Source: Tannerellaceae bacterium (GTDB lineage Bacteria > Bacteroidota > Bacteroidia > Bacteroidales > Tannerellaceae). Taken from it: 32,023 bases of DNA. A program made the position numbers and the translations under genes. The stretch covers positions 1-32,023 of the forward strand of contig JAJPZJ010000167.1 in assembly GCA_021204405.1 (NCBI GenBank). Reading direction: 5' to 3'. Numbering within the stretch: the stretch's first letter is position 1; each line of letters starts with the position of its first letter. The notes under the pieces were generated by a model, which was not told where the DNA came from, ran no database searches, and saw only the letters and a list, made by a program, of their open reading frames with translations. Below, in pieces: positions 1 through 8,421 of the stretch.

Positions 1-92
1 AACATTCATATGATGTTCAATAAATCAACGGACATTATGCGGATAATCATTTAAATAATATCCACACCCGGCATAGGTTATTTCAGTATATT

Positions 93-1280
93 TTATTGAA
101 TCAGGTTATGGCTTCTGAATATGTCGCCAATAGCTTCCAGCGCTATATCCAGTTGTTCTTTGGTATGGGTAGCCATTAATGAGAAGCGGATCAGTGTATC
201 CTGGGAAGCAACAGCCGGCGAAACAACCGGATTTACAAAGATTCCTCTTTCAAACAGCTCTTTTACGATCAGGAAAGTCAGGTCATTATCCCGTATGAAT
301 AATGGAATGATAGGGGTAGAAGTATGTCCTATCTCACAACCCAGGTTACGGAAACCTTCCAGTGCATAATTGGTCAGGTTCCACAGATTGTCAATCCTTT
401 CCGGCTCACTAAGCATAATATCCAGGGCTGCATTGGCTGCTGCTGTAGCCGACGGTGTGTTACTTGCACTGAAAATGTATGAACGGGAATTATGACGCAG
501 ATAATTAATTACCTCCTTATCAGCAGCAATAAATCCACCGATAGAGGCGAATGACTTGCTAAATGTACCCATAATCAGGTCTACATCATCGGTTACACCA
601 AAATGATTACAGGTTCCACGTCCCTGTTTTCCCAATACGCCGATACCGTGTGCTTCGTCTACCATTACACTGGCATTATATTTTTTTGCTAATGCTACGA
701 TCTCCGGTAGTTTGGCTACATCACCTTCCATACTAAATACACCGTCAACAACGATTAGTTTTACCTTGTTGGGTTCACATTTCTGGAGTTGTTTTTCCAA
801 CGAATCCATATCGTTGTGTTTGTATTTCAATTTAGTAGAGAAGGAAAGGCGGTGTCCTTCAATAATGGATGCATGGTCGAGTTCATCCCATATAATATAA
901 TCTTTGCGGCCGGTGATACAGGATACTACCCCCAAGTTCACCTGGAAGCCGGTTGAATAAATAATTGCATCTTCTTTTCCTACAAATTCAGCCAGGCGTT
1001 TTTCCAGTTCAATGTGCAGGTCGAGTGTACCGTTTAAAAAACGTGAACCGGCACAGCCTGTACCATATTTGTTAATTGCGTCAATAGCAGCTTCTTTAAC
1101 TTTTGGATGGTTGGTTAAACCCAGGTAAGCATTTGAGCCAAACATCAGGACTTTTTTGCCATCTGTAACAACTTCTGTATCCTGATCGCTTTCGATTTTG
1201 CGGAAATAGGGATAGATTCCTGCAGCCATAGCCTTCTGTGGGAGATCATATTTAGCTAGTTTCTCTTGTAAAAGTTTCAT
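93..1280 (-). CDS. spt: Serine palmitoyltransferase (PLP-dependent alpha-oxoamine synthase)
   Basis: This 395-residue protein belongs to the alpha-oxoamine synthase group of fold-type I PLP enzymes. It probably condenses L-serine with a long-chain acyl thioester to 3-ketosphinganine, the first step of sphingolipid synthesis in the cytoplasm. The glycine-rich AGSRFLNGT stretch, the DEAHGIGVLG motif (cofactor-ring contact) and the GTFSKSFAS motif with the Schiff-base lysine at about K242 are all visible, and the length is full. Close relatives are glycine C-acetyltransferase (Kbl) and 8-amino-7-oxononanoate synthase (BioF). I prefer Spt because the N terminus and the AGSRFLNG/SASNTPSA stretches resemble the Bacteroides enzyme, no thr/bio genes are nearby, and a lipid kinase gene diverges next to it. 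A candidate -7 box at 1380-1387 gives a leader of about 95 nt. Confidence is high for the family and moderate for the substrate. Confidence 0.88.
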   Translation of the reverse strand: MKLLQEKLAKYDLPQKAMAAGIYPYFRKIESDQDTEVVTDGKKVLMFGSNAYLGLTNHPKVKEAAIDAINKYGTGCAGSRFLNGTLDLHIELEKRLAEFVGKEDAIIYSTGFQVNLGVVSCITGRKDYIIWDELDHASIIEGHRLSFSTKLKYKHNDMDSLEKQLQKCEPNKVKLIVVDGVFSMEGDVAKLPEIVALAKKYNASVMVDEAHGIGVLGKQGRGTCNHFGVTDDVDLIMGTFSKSFASIGGFIAADKEVINYLRHNSRSYIFSASNTPSATAAANAALDIMLSEPERIDNLWNLTNYALEGFRNLGCEIGHTSTPIIPLFIRDNDLTFLIVKELFERGIFVNPVVSPAVASQDTLIRFSLMATHTKEQLDIALEAIGDIFRSHNLIQ

Positions 1281-1379
1281 ATAATATAAAGAGAATGAAT
1301 TTTATCGCTTTTAATTGTCTCATTGAGTTCAGGATTTGTTTTGTTATCATACGACTCCATATTCCGGCAAATCCAGCTG

Positions 1380-1387
1380 CAAAAGTA
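1380..1387 (-). promoter_or_regulatory. Candidate -7 box for spt
   Basis: The minus strand reads TACTTTTG, which matches the Bacteroidetes -7 consensus TAnnTTTG. It would start transcription near 1375. No clear TTTG -33 box stands at the usual distance. Confidence 0.45.
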
Positions 1388-1438
1388 GTAAAAAAAACAG
1401 ATAGTCGGGTAAATGCTTTAAAAGTTTTACAAAAGCAT

Positions 1439-1446
1439 TACATTTG
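1439..1446 (+). promoter_or_regulatory. Candidate -7 box for the lipid kinase gene
   Basis: TACATTTG matches TAnnTTTG and lies 25 bp before the ATG at 1472. It diverges from the spt box, so the two genes may share a control region (1388-1438). Confidence 0.45.
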
Positions 1447-1471
1447 TCGTTTAAAATAAGAACGTGTTGAT

Positions 1472-2443
1472 ATGGACGATCGCAGGATCAGTGTATGGGC
1501 AATTATTAATCCTATCTCAGGAGTAGGATCTAAACGGAAGATCCCGAAGATGATCGAGGAGGTATGTGAAAAGGGAGATTGTAGGTTAGAAATAAGGTTT
1601 ACCGAGTATGCCGGCCATGCCGGTGAGCTTACTAAAGAAGCTCTTGCCAGTGGCGCCAATTGTATCATTGCAGTAGGAGGGGATGGCACGGTAAACGAGA
1701 TCGCACGTGCAATGACCTATTCGGATGCCGTGTTGGGTATTATCCCCAAAGGTTCAGGAAATGGCCTGGCGCGTGAGTTGCATATACCGATGGATGCCAG
1801 ACGGGCACTGGAGTTGATCGTGAATGGGCATGTTACTACAATCGATGGCTGTAAAGCCAATGATCGTATCTTTTTCTGCACTTGTAGCGTAGGTTTTGAT
1901 GCCGCAGTAAGCCAAAAGTTTGCCAATGCGAAGCACCGGGGCTCCCTTACTTACCTCAAAAGTACGATCGAGGAATACCTGAGTTATGAGCCGGAGCCTT
2001 ATGAATTGTTGGTAGATAACCAGACTATTAAGGAGAAAGCTTTCCTGGTAGCCTGTGCAAATGCTTCCCAGTATGGCAATAATGCTTTTATAGCTCCGCA
2101 GGCGGATGTGCATGACGGGCAGTTGGATGTAACTATATTATCTCCGTTTACACCATTGGATATTGCTCCGCTGGCTATCCAATTGTTTACCCGCCAGATC
2201 GATCGCAATAGTAAGATCAAAACCATGAAGGGCCGCCAGATAACGATTATCCAGCAGGAGCCTGGGATTATGCACCTAGACGGTGAACCGGTTATGGCAG
2301 ATAGCCGTATCGATATTTCTATTCTACCACGTGCTTTGAATGTGCTAACACCGGAAACATTCTCTTTTACACAGGAGGTACAACATCTGTTTAGTGCAGT
2401 TACCCGTTTTTTCGATAAAAGACTTCCTTACATTTTCAAATAA
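1472..2443 (+). CDS. Diacylglycerol kinase-family lipid kinase (YegS/DagK type)
   Basis: This 323-residue protein has the DAGK catalytic fold: an N-terminal INPISGVGSKRK phosphate-binding stretch, a VGGDGTVNEIARA nucleotide loop at about residues 67-79, and PKGSGNGLARELHIP. The C-terminal half has the expected LDGEPV segment (about residues 269-274). Members phosphorylate diacylglycerol or related lipids, including sphingoid bases, at the inner membrane face with ATP. The gene diverges from spt across 191 bp, so a role in phosphorylating a sphingoid or ceramide lipid is plausible, but this is inferred from context only. Its 3' end overlaps the convergent trmN6 by 16 bp. The family is firm and the substrate is not known from sequence. 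Confidence 0.9.
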   Translation: MDDRRISVWAIINPISGVGSKRKIPKMIEEVCEKGDCRLEIRFTEYAGHAGELTKEALASGANCIIAVGGDGTVNEIARAMTYSDAVLGIIPKGSGNGLARELHIPMDARRALELIVNGHVTTIDGCKANDRIFFCTCSVGFDAAVSQKFANAKHRGSLTYLKSTIEEYLSYEPEPYELLVDNQTIKEKAFLVACANASQYGNNAFIAPQADVHDGQLDVTILSPFTPLDIAPLAIQLFTRQIDRNSKIKTMKGRQITIIQQEPGIMHLDGEPVMADSRIDISILPRALNVLTPETFSFTQEVQHLFSAVTRFFDKRLPYIFK

Positions 2444-3143
2444 AACTCACGGGTAAGTTCGGTATATTCCGGAGAATACATGTGGCGCCCCAGTTCAATA
2501 ACCAGTTCGTTTCTTTCCTGGTTACTAACCCTGCCGTTCTTTAGTTCAACCAATATTCGTTTAGGAGCGGCATTCGGTATAGGTTTTACCAAAGTCAGGC
2601 GGCTTATGGTCAGTCTGGTTCCGGCAATTATCCTTTCTATTTCCGGCAGGCTTTCGTAAGGAAGCACCAGCGATATGTATCCGTTATCAACCAATATTTG
2701 CAGACCCTTTATTAGTAAATCAGACAAAGGGAGAGTATCTGCATACCTGGCTGTTGAGCGTTGCTGATCCGGACATTTAAGGGAAGCCGCGAAAAAGGTG
2801 GATTGGATATAATATGATCATATTCCTTTGAAGCTACAACTGCAAAATCTGCCAGGGAGAGGGGATGCACGGAAATGCGTCCTTTAAATGGAGATGCTTG
2901 TGCATTTTCGGCTGCCTGTTCACTGGCTACCGGATCTATATCAATCGCATCAATTATGGCTGCCTGATTTCTTTGTGCTACCATTAAAGCGATCAGGCCG
3001 CTACCTGTTCCGACATCGAGTATATGGTTGCAGGTTTCCACCCTGCTCCAGGCACCCAATAATACTCCATCCGTACCTACCTTCATCGCACATTTTTCAT
3101 GGCTTACAGTAAATTTTTTGAATTGAAAATAACTATTTCTCAT
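2428..3143 (-). pseudogene. trmN6: tRNA1(Val) adenine-N6-methyltransferase, frameshifted
   Basis: This is a class I SAM methyltransferase of the TrmN6/YfiC family, which makes m6A37 in tRNA1(Val). The N-terminal part carries FQFKKFTVSHEKCAMKVGTD, the SAM loop ILDVGTGSGLIALM and the catalytic SNPPF motif. Right after SNPPF the frame breaks: the A5 run at 2792-2796 (T5 on the coding strand) is one base short. With one base added the protein continues FFAASLKCPDQQRSTARYAD into the second open stretch ending at 2428, giving about 238 residues, the family's usual size. The start at 3143 (ATG, MRNSYFQF) is chosen because it matches the family and lies downstream of a -7 box at 3165-3172; an upstream TTG extension to 3230 would cross that promoter. 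It may be a real inactivation or a consensus error. Confidence 0.8.
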
Positions 3144-3164
3144 CGAAAGTATAGATTGTATGCG

Positions 3165-3172
3165 CAAAAGTA
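3165..3172 (-). promoter_or_regulatory. Candidate -7 box for trmN6
   Basis: The minus strand reads TACTTTTG, a match to TAnnTTTG, 21 bp before the ATG at 3143. It supports the shorter start. Confidence 0.4.
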
Positions 3173-3194
3173 GGCACAATTGAGTGAAAATCTC

Positions 3195-3202
3195 TAACTT
3201 TG
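3195..3202 (+). promoter_or_regulatory. Candidate -7 box for lon
   Basis: TAACTTTG matches TAnnTTTG and lies 40 bp before the lon ATG, which implies a leader of about 35 nt. No heat-shock-type element was recognised by eye. Confidence 0.42.
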
Positions 3203-3242
3203 GCACGCTTATTGCATCTTTAAAGAGCAATAGTTTACTTAT

Positions 3243-5708
3243 ATGAAAAAATTAAGGATGAAAATACTTTCAGAAAAGTCGTATGACGATTTAGAGGATA
3301 ATTTGGGGATCGTGATGCCAATTCTAACCGATTGCGATGTTGACGAGGATTTCAGAGAAGGAATTAAAAAGATGGGAGACACACTTCCTATTTTACCTCT
3401 TCGTAATATGGTTCTTTTTCCGGGTATTGCTATGCCTGTAATTATTGGCCGTACTAAATCTATGCGTCTTATAAAAGAGGCGGTAAGTAATAAGCGCCTG
3501 ATCGGGGTAGTTTGCCAGCGGGAGATGAATGTGGAAGAGCCCGGACTGGAGGATCTTTATAACGTAGGGGTAGTTGCCGATGTGGTACGTGTTCTGGAAA
3601 TGCCGGATGGTATTACTACGGTGATCCTACAGGGTAAGGCACGTTTCGAACTGGATAGTTTAGTAGAGACGGAACCTTATCTTAGGGGGAATGTAACCTT
3701 ACTTGAAGATAGCCTGCCTGACCGGAAAGACCGTGAGTTTGAAGCGCTGACCTCTACTATACGTGACCTGACGATCAAGATGCTCAATGCGGTGTCTGAG
3801 CCTCCGCGCGACCTGATCTTCTCCATCAAGAATAATAAGAATATATTATACCTGATTAACTTCTCCTGTAGCAATATCCCAAGTGGTGCAGCCGAGAAAC
3901 AGGAACTTTTATTGATCGGCGATTTGAAAGAGCGGGCCTACCGGTTACTTTTTATATTAAACCGCGAGTACCAGTTGATAGAACTGAAAGCTTCTATCCA
4001 GATGAAAACGCACGAAGATATCAACCAGCAGCAAAAAGAATATTTCCTGCAACAGCAGATCAAAGCAATTCAGGAAGAGTTGGGTGGGAATATCAATGAG
4101 CTGGAGATTAAAGAACTTCGTGAAAAGGCTGCCAAAAAGAAGTGGCCGAAGGTAGTTGCCGAGATATTTGAAAAAGAGATTCGTAAGCTGGAACGTTTGC
4201 ACCAGCAGTCGCCGGACTTTTCGATCCAGATCCAATATGTACAGACTATCGTGGGGTTGCCCTGGAATGAGTATAGTAAAGATAATTTCAACCTGAACCA
4301 TGCACAGAAAGTACTTGACCGTGACCATTATGGGCTCGAAAAAGTAAAAGAGCGTATCATCGAGCATCTGGCGGTATTAAAGCTGAAAGGGGATATGAAA
4401 TCGCCTATTATCTGTTTATATGGCCCTCCGGGAGTGGGTAAAACCTCTTTGGGGCGTTCTATTGCAGAAGCTTTGAACCGGAAGTATGTAAGGGTTTCGC
4501 TGGGCGGACTTCATGATGAAGCTGAAATTCGCGGGCATCGCCGTACCTATATCGGTGCAATGACCGGACGTATTATCCAGAACCTCCAGAAAGCAGGAAC
4601 TTCCAATCCTGTATTTGTACTGGATGAAATCGATAAAATCACCAGCGATTTTAAAGGCGATCCGGCATCAGCCCTTTTAGAGGTACTGGATCCTGAGCAG
4701 AATAATACTTTCCACGATAACTACCTGGATATTGATTATGATTTGAGTAAGGTCATGTTTGTGGCAACCGCCAATAACCTGAATACGATCTCACAACCGT
4801 TGTTAGACCGTATGGAGCTGATTGATGTAAGTGGATATATTCTGGAAGAAAAGGTGGAGATTGCTGCACGCCATCTTGTTCCAAAACAATTGGAGGCACA
4901 TGGCATACCCAAAGGAAAGGTTAAATTCCCTAAGAAAACTTTACAATGTATTGTGGAATGCTACACACGGGAGAGCGGTGTACGTGAACTGGATAAGAAA
5001 ATCGCTAAGGTTATGCGTAAGCTGGCACGAAAAATCGCTTCCGAACAGGAAGTCCCTGCACAGATCAAACCGGACAATGTAGAAGAATATCTGGGAGCTG
5101 TTGAATATACCCGTGATAAATATCAGGGCAATGAGTATGCAGGTGTTGCTACCGGACTGGCATGGACGGCGGTAGGAGGAGAGATCTTGTTTGTAGAGGC
5201 CAGCCTGAGTAAAGGAAAGGGTTCCAAACTTACACTGACAGGAAACCTGGGAGATGTAATGAAAGAATCTGCCATGTTGGCACTTCAGTATATTCATTCA
5301 CATGCGGCACTTTTCAATATTGATGAAGAAATGTTTGAGAATTGGAATGTGCATATACACGTACCCGAAGGAGCTATTCCTAAGGATGGTCCAAGTGCAG
5401 GTATTACTATGGTTACTTCACTCATTTCGGCTTTTACTCAACGTAAAGTAAAAAGCAACCTGGCTATGACCGGAGAGATCACGTTGCGTGGTAAAGTATT
5501 GCCGGTAGGAGGAATCAAAGAAAAAATACTGGCTGCCAAACGTGCCGGTATTACAAAAGTGATCCTTTGTAAGGAAAACAAGAAAGATATTAATGAGATC
5601 AAAGAGGAGTATCTGAAGGGGCTAACCTTCCACTATGTGGATGATATCCGCCAGGTACTGGATATTGCTTTGTTAGATGAAAAGGTGAAGGAGCCCTTGT
5701 TTAGCTAA
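3243..5708 (+). CDS. lon: ATP-dependent endopeptidase Lon
   Basis: This 821-residue protein is a complete cytoplasmic LonA protease that degrades misfolded and regulatory proteins. In order it shows an N-terminal LAN substrate-binding domain (from about residue 47, LPILPLRNMVLFPG), a coiled middle region (about residues 240-330), and an AAA+ module with Walker A GPPGVGKTS (about residue 395) and Walker B VFVLDEIDKIT. The C-terminal protease domain has the Ser-Lys dyad, Ser718 in PKDGPSAG and Lys761 in GGIKEKI. An N-terminal extension of about 45 residues before the LAN domain is rich in acidic residues. The gene is monocistronic: divergent from trmN6 with a 99-bp gap, and followed by a strong terminator at 5733-5770. 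Confidence 0.97.
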   Translation: MKKLRMKILSEKSYDDLEDNLGIVMPILTDCDVDEDFREGIKKMGDTLPILPLRNMVLFPGIAMPVIIGRTKSMRLIKEAVSNKRLIGVVCQREMNVEEPGLEDLYNVGVVADVVRVLEMPDGITTVILQGKARFELDSLVETEPYLRGNVTLLEDSLPDRKDREFEALTSTIRDLTIKMLNAVSEPPRDLIFSIKNNKNILYLINFSCSNIPSGAAEKQELLLIGDLKERAYRLLFILNREYQLIELKASIQMKTHEDINQQQKEYFLQQQIKAIQEELGGNINELEIKELREKAAKKKWPKVVAEIFEKEIRKLERLHQQSPDFSIQIQYVQTIVGLPWNEYSKDNFNLNHAQKVLDRDHYGLEKVKERIIEHLAVLKLKGDMKSPIICLYGPPGVGKTSLGRSIAEALNRKYVRVSLGGLHDEAEIRGHRRTYIGAMTGRIIQNLQKAGTSNPVFVLDEIDKITSDFKGDPASALLEVLDPEQNNTFHDNYLDIDYDLSKVMFVATANNLNTISQPLLDRMELIDVSGYILEEKVEIAARHLVPKQLEAHGIPKGKVKFPKKTLQCIVECYTRESGVRELDKKIAKVMRKLARKIASEQEVPAQIKPDNVEEYLGAVEYTRDKYQGNEYAGVATGLAWTAVGGEILFVEASLSKGKGSKLTLTGNLGDVMKESAMLALQYIHSHAALFNIDEEMFENWNVHIHVPEGAIPKDGPSAGITMVTSLISAFTQRKVKSNLAMTGEITLRGKVLPVGGIKEKILAAKRAGITKVILCKENKKDINEIKEEYLKGLTFHYVDDIRQVLDIALLDEKVKEPLFS

Positions 5709-5732
5709 GATAATATATCAAATAAATTTCCG

Positions 5733-5770
5733 GGGATAAAAGGTCTGCAAAAACCTTTTATCCCTTTTTT
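5733..5770 (+). terminator. Rho-independent terminator of lon
   Basis: GGGATAAAAGGT (5733-5744) pairs perfectly with ACCTTTTATCCC (5753-5764) around an 8-nt loop and is followed by T6. It lies 24 bp after the lon stop. Confidence 0.92.
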
Positions 5771-5808
5771 ATTAGGCCTAAGTCTAAACCAGACAAATTT
5801 ACTTTCCT

Positions 5809-5909
5809 GTTCCCCGCGCAGGCGGGGATCGCATTAGAGCAGACAGTATTTGTCTGTTTTTAATACTAAAACCGACCTCTCTAGTGCGATTCCCGCCTTC
5901 GCGGGGAAC
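5809..5909. repeat. Long inverted-repeat element, copy 1
   Basis: The left arm (5809-5838) and right arm (5880-5909) are about 30 nt each and complementary except for a few positions. They are built around GTTCCCCGCG...GGCGGGGATCGCA. The loop holds a second small inverted repeat, CAGACA (5840-5845) against TGTCTG (5851-5856). A related element lies at 13165-13264. The remaining 240 bp up to the radical SAM gene show no gene, only a candidate promoter box. Transcribed, the arms would form a very stable hairpin; this looks like a dispersed palindromic element. Its family name is not recognised. Confidence 0.8.
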
Positions 5910-6122
5910 TAAGGCCTTTTATTTTTATTGTTTATCATTTGGACAATCCTTAAATTAACTACCCTCCAACTCTTCTGAAACCACTGGATATCGCCTTTGG
6001 CTCCCCTACTGGGTTTTTATTTAAATCCCTTTCTGGGATAAGTCTTTTTTCTCCGGACTACCTTAACAATTAATTTAACTTATTCCAACGGTTTGGTTCA
6101 CCATACTAACTGCTTAAAACGT

Positions 6123-6130
6123 TATATTTG
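6123..6130 (+). promoter_or_regulatory. Candidate -7 box for the radical SAM gene pair
   Basis: TATATTTG matches TAnnTTTG, 23 bp before the ATG at 6154. A TTTG at 6092-6095 is further upstream than the usual -33 spacing. Confidence 0.4.
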
Positions 6131-6153
6131 TATATCCATTATCACTAAAAAAC

Positions 6154-7415
6154 ATGAACGAAGCAACTATCGAAAAGCTGAAAATACTGGCCGAATCGGC
6201 TAAGTATGATGTATCCTGTACCTCTAGTGGTTCCAGTTGTGCCGGAAAGAAAGGTTTGGTCGGGAGTGCTTCGGGTTGGGGTATCTGCCACAGCTTTTCG
6301 GAAGATGGGCGCTGCATTGCGTTGTTGAAGATTATGCTTACTAATTACTGCATATACGATTGTGCGTACTGTATCAACCGACGCAGTAATGATATACCGC
6401 GGGCAACACTTACTGTATCTGAACTGGTAAGCCTAACTATCGAGTTTTATAAACGTAATTACATAGAGGAGCTTTTTGTAAGTTCCGGTGTGGTACGTAG
6501 TGCGGATTATACCATGGAGCGGTTGGTCCGGATTGTAAAAGATCTTCGTCTGGTACACCGGTATAACGGATACATTCATATGAAAAGTATTCCGGGTGCC
6601 AGTCCTGAACTGATTCACGAAGCCGGGTTATATGTAGATAGGTTAAGTGTAAATATTGAGACACCCAATGAGCCAAGCTTACAAATGCTGGCTCCTGAGA
6701 AAGATTTCCAAAGTATATTTACGCCTATGCGCCATATTCAGCAGGGGATCTTACAGAGTATTGAAGAGCGGAAAAAGTTCCGTACTGCTCCCCGTTTTGC
6801 CCCGACTGGCCAAAGCACACAGATGATTGTCGGAGCTACTGCCGATACGGATAAAGATATTCTTTCACTTTCGTCGGCCCTTTATCGCCGGCCAACGATG
6901 CGTCGTGTGTATTATTCAGGCTTTATTCCGGTTAATGGGTATGATAACAGGCTTCCGGCTTTGAAGCAACCGCCGCTTGTTCGTGAAAACAGGTTGTATC
7001 AGGCTGATTGGCTAATGCGTTTTTACCAGTTCCGGGTAGACGAGATCGTGAATGATGCTTTTCCGGACCTGGATCTGGAGGTCGATCCTAAACTAGCGTG
7101 GGCTTTGCGTAACCCCCAGGCTTTTCCGGTTGATATAAACCGGGCTGATTATGAATATTATTACGGGTGCCGGGAATAGGAGTGAAGTCGGCCAAACTGA
7201 TTGTTGCTTCCAGGCGACATGGAAAACTAGGATCGTATCAACTTAAAAAAATCGGAGTGGTAATGAAAAAGGCACAATATTTTATTACCTGCCATGAATT
7301 GGCTACCCATACTATTCACGAGATGACACCGGAAGGTGTACGTAAAATCCTTACCCATAAAGGAAAGAAACAACCGGACGACCGGCAACTTATTTTACAG
7401 TTTCACGACGAATGA
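6154..7415 (+). pseudogene. Putative DNA modification/repair radical SAM protein, frameshifted near the C terminus
   Basis: The reading frame from 6154 gives 341 residues ending at 7179. It has the radical SAM cluster motif CIYDCAYC (CX3CX2C, about residues 67-74) preceded by a cysteine-rich N terminus. After NRADYEY the frame breaks at 7156-7162. Adding one T restores LLRVPGIGVKSAKLIVASRR, a helix-hairpin-helix DNA-binding motif, and runs to the stop at 7413-7415 for about 420 residues, the size I expect for this family (I recall it as TIGR03916). Family members are typically next to a TIGR03915-type partner, as here, and a role in DNA repair or base modification is proposed but unproven. 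The radical SAM core is intact, so only the DNA-binding tail is affected if the break is real. Confidence 0.8.
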
Positions 7416-7416
7416 A

Positions 7417-8181
7417 ATGAATATCTATATCTACGATAAAACTTTTGAAGGCCTACTAACAGTTGTTTTTGATGCTTATTTCTGCCGGGTCTTTCCGGAT
7501 GTATTGTGTAGTGAGGCAGAGATATTGCCCTTGTTTTATAATGAAGTGGTGCATAGTTATACTGATACGGAGAAGTCGGAAAGGGTGTGGAACGGATTGC
7601 AAAAGAAGCTATCCAAACTAGCTTTATCTACTTTAACAATGGCCTGGTTGTCTGAACTGCCGCAGGTGGATATGTTGTTATTCCGTTATATCCGTAAAGC
7701 AATAGATAGTCCCCAGTCCATAGAGACAAATTTTGGCGATCCGGATGTCTTAGAGGTTACAAAGACCTGGAAGAAGGTATCGGGCGAGCGGCATAAGGTG
7801 ATGCAATTCCTTCGTTTCCAGAAGACCGTTGACGATATTTATTTTGCGGCTATGGAACCGATATACAATGTGCTTCCTCTTGTACTGGATCATCTGAAAG
7901 ATCGTTTTGGCGGACAAAAGTGGTTATTATATGACCTGAAGCGGCAGTATGGTTATTATTATGATCTATCCGCTATAGAGAAAGTTCACTTTAACAACAA
8001 AGAAGAACATTTTATTTCGGGTTTCCTGAGTGGAGAACTGATGGAAGAGGATGAGGAATTATTCCAGCGGATGTGGAAACAATATTTTAAATCAATCGCC
8101 ATCAAAGAACGTATCAATTCCAAATTGCACAGACAACATATGCCGGTACGCTTCTGGAAGTACTTAACAGAAAAACAATAG
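7417..8181 (+). CDS. Partner protein of the radical SAM DNA repair/modification pair (TIGR03915/DUF4130-like)
   Basis: This 254-residue protein starts MNIYIYDKTFEGLLTVVFDA and resembles proteins annotated as probable DNA metabolism or DUF4130 proteins that accompany the radical SAM gene upstream. The ATG at 7417 is chosen over an in-frame upstream start because it lies one base after the upstream stop (7413-7415), typical of translational coupling. No catalytic motif is recognised. The C-terminal half is rich in aromatic and charged residues (RFGGQKWLLYDLKRQYGYYY), in keeping with a nucleic-acid-binding domain, but that is only inference. No signal peptide or membrane segment is visible. Confidence 0.75.
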   Translation: MNIYIYDKTFEGLLTVVFDAYFCRVFPDVLCSEAEILPLFYNEVVHSYTDTEKSERVWNGLQKKLSKLALSTLTMAWLSELPQVDMLLFRYIRKAIDSPQSIETNFGDPDVLEVTKTWKKVSGERHKVMQFLRFQKTVDDIYFAAMEPIYNVLPLVLDHLKDRFGGQKWLLYDLKRQYGYYYDLSAIEKVHFNNKEEHFISGFLSGELMEEDEELFQRMWKQYFKSIAIKERINSKLHRQHMPVRFWKYLTEKQ

Positions 8182-8275
8182 CAAAATATTTTCCAGGTTA
8201 GTTTGTTGTGAAGTGAAATATATGTATTCTTCTGCATCTTGTAAAGTGTAAGGAAAAGGAAAATAATCCCGCACA

Positions 8276-8333
8276 TTATTCTATAGCTGAATATTATCTG
8301 TATGTTATTCTATAGCTGAATATTATCTGTATG
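8276..8333. repeat. Perfect 29-bp tandem duplication
   Basis: Two identical 29-bp units, 8276-8304 and 8305-8333, lie head to tail and begin TTATTCTATAGCTGAATA. They sit between the convergent ends of the 7417 gene and the nucleoside phosphorylase gene. The rest of this 240-bp gap holds no gene and no clear terminator. Confidence 0.9.
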
Positions 8334-8421
8334 TTCAGCCAGTAAAATAGCATCTTCCGGTTACCAGGTGCGAAGTGTAATTGTACCATCAGTGTAAGAT
8401 TTGCATGGGGATGAGAGAAGG

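Noticed and set aside
3957-4367. 136-residue open frame antisense to lon
   Set aside because: It is a shadow of the strongly conserved lon coding frame; the biased Leu/Phe composition is what the reverse strand of Lys/Glu/Gln codons gives.
5910-6120. Possible riboswitch or small gene between the inverted repeat and the radical SAM gene
   Set aside because: No known aptamer pattern, long hairpin or plausible coding frame could be recognised by eye.
8276-8333. CRISPR array of 29-bp repeats
   Set aside because: The two units are directly adjacent without a spacer; it is a tandem duplication.
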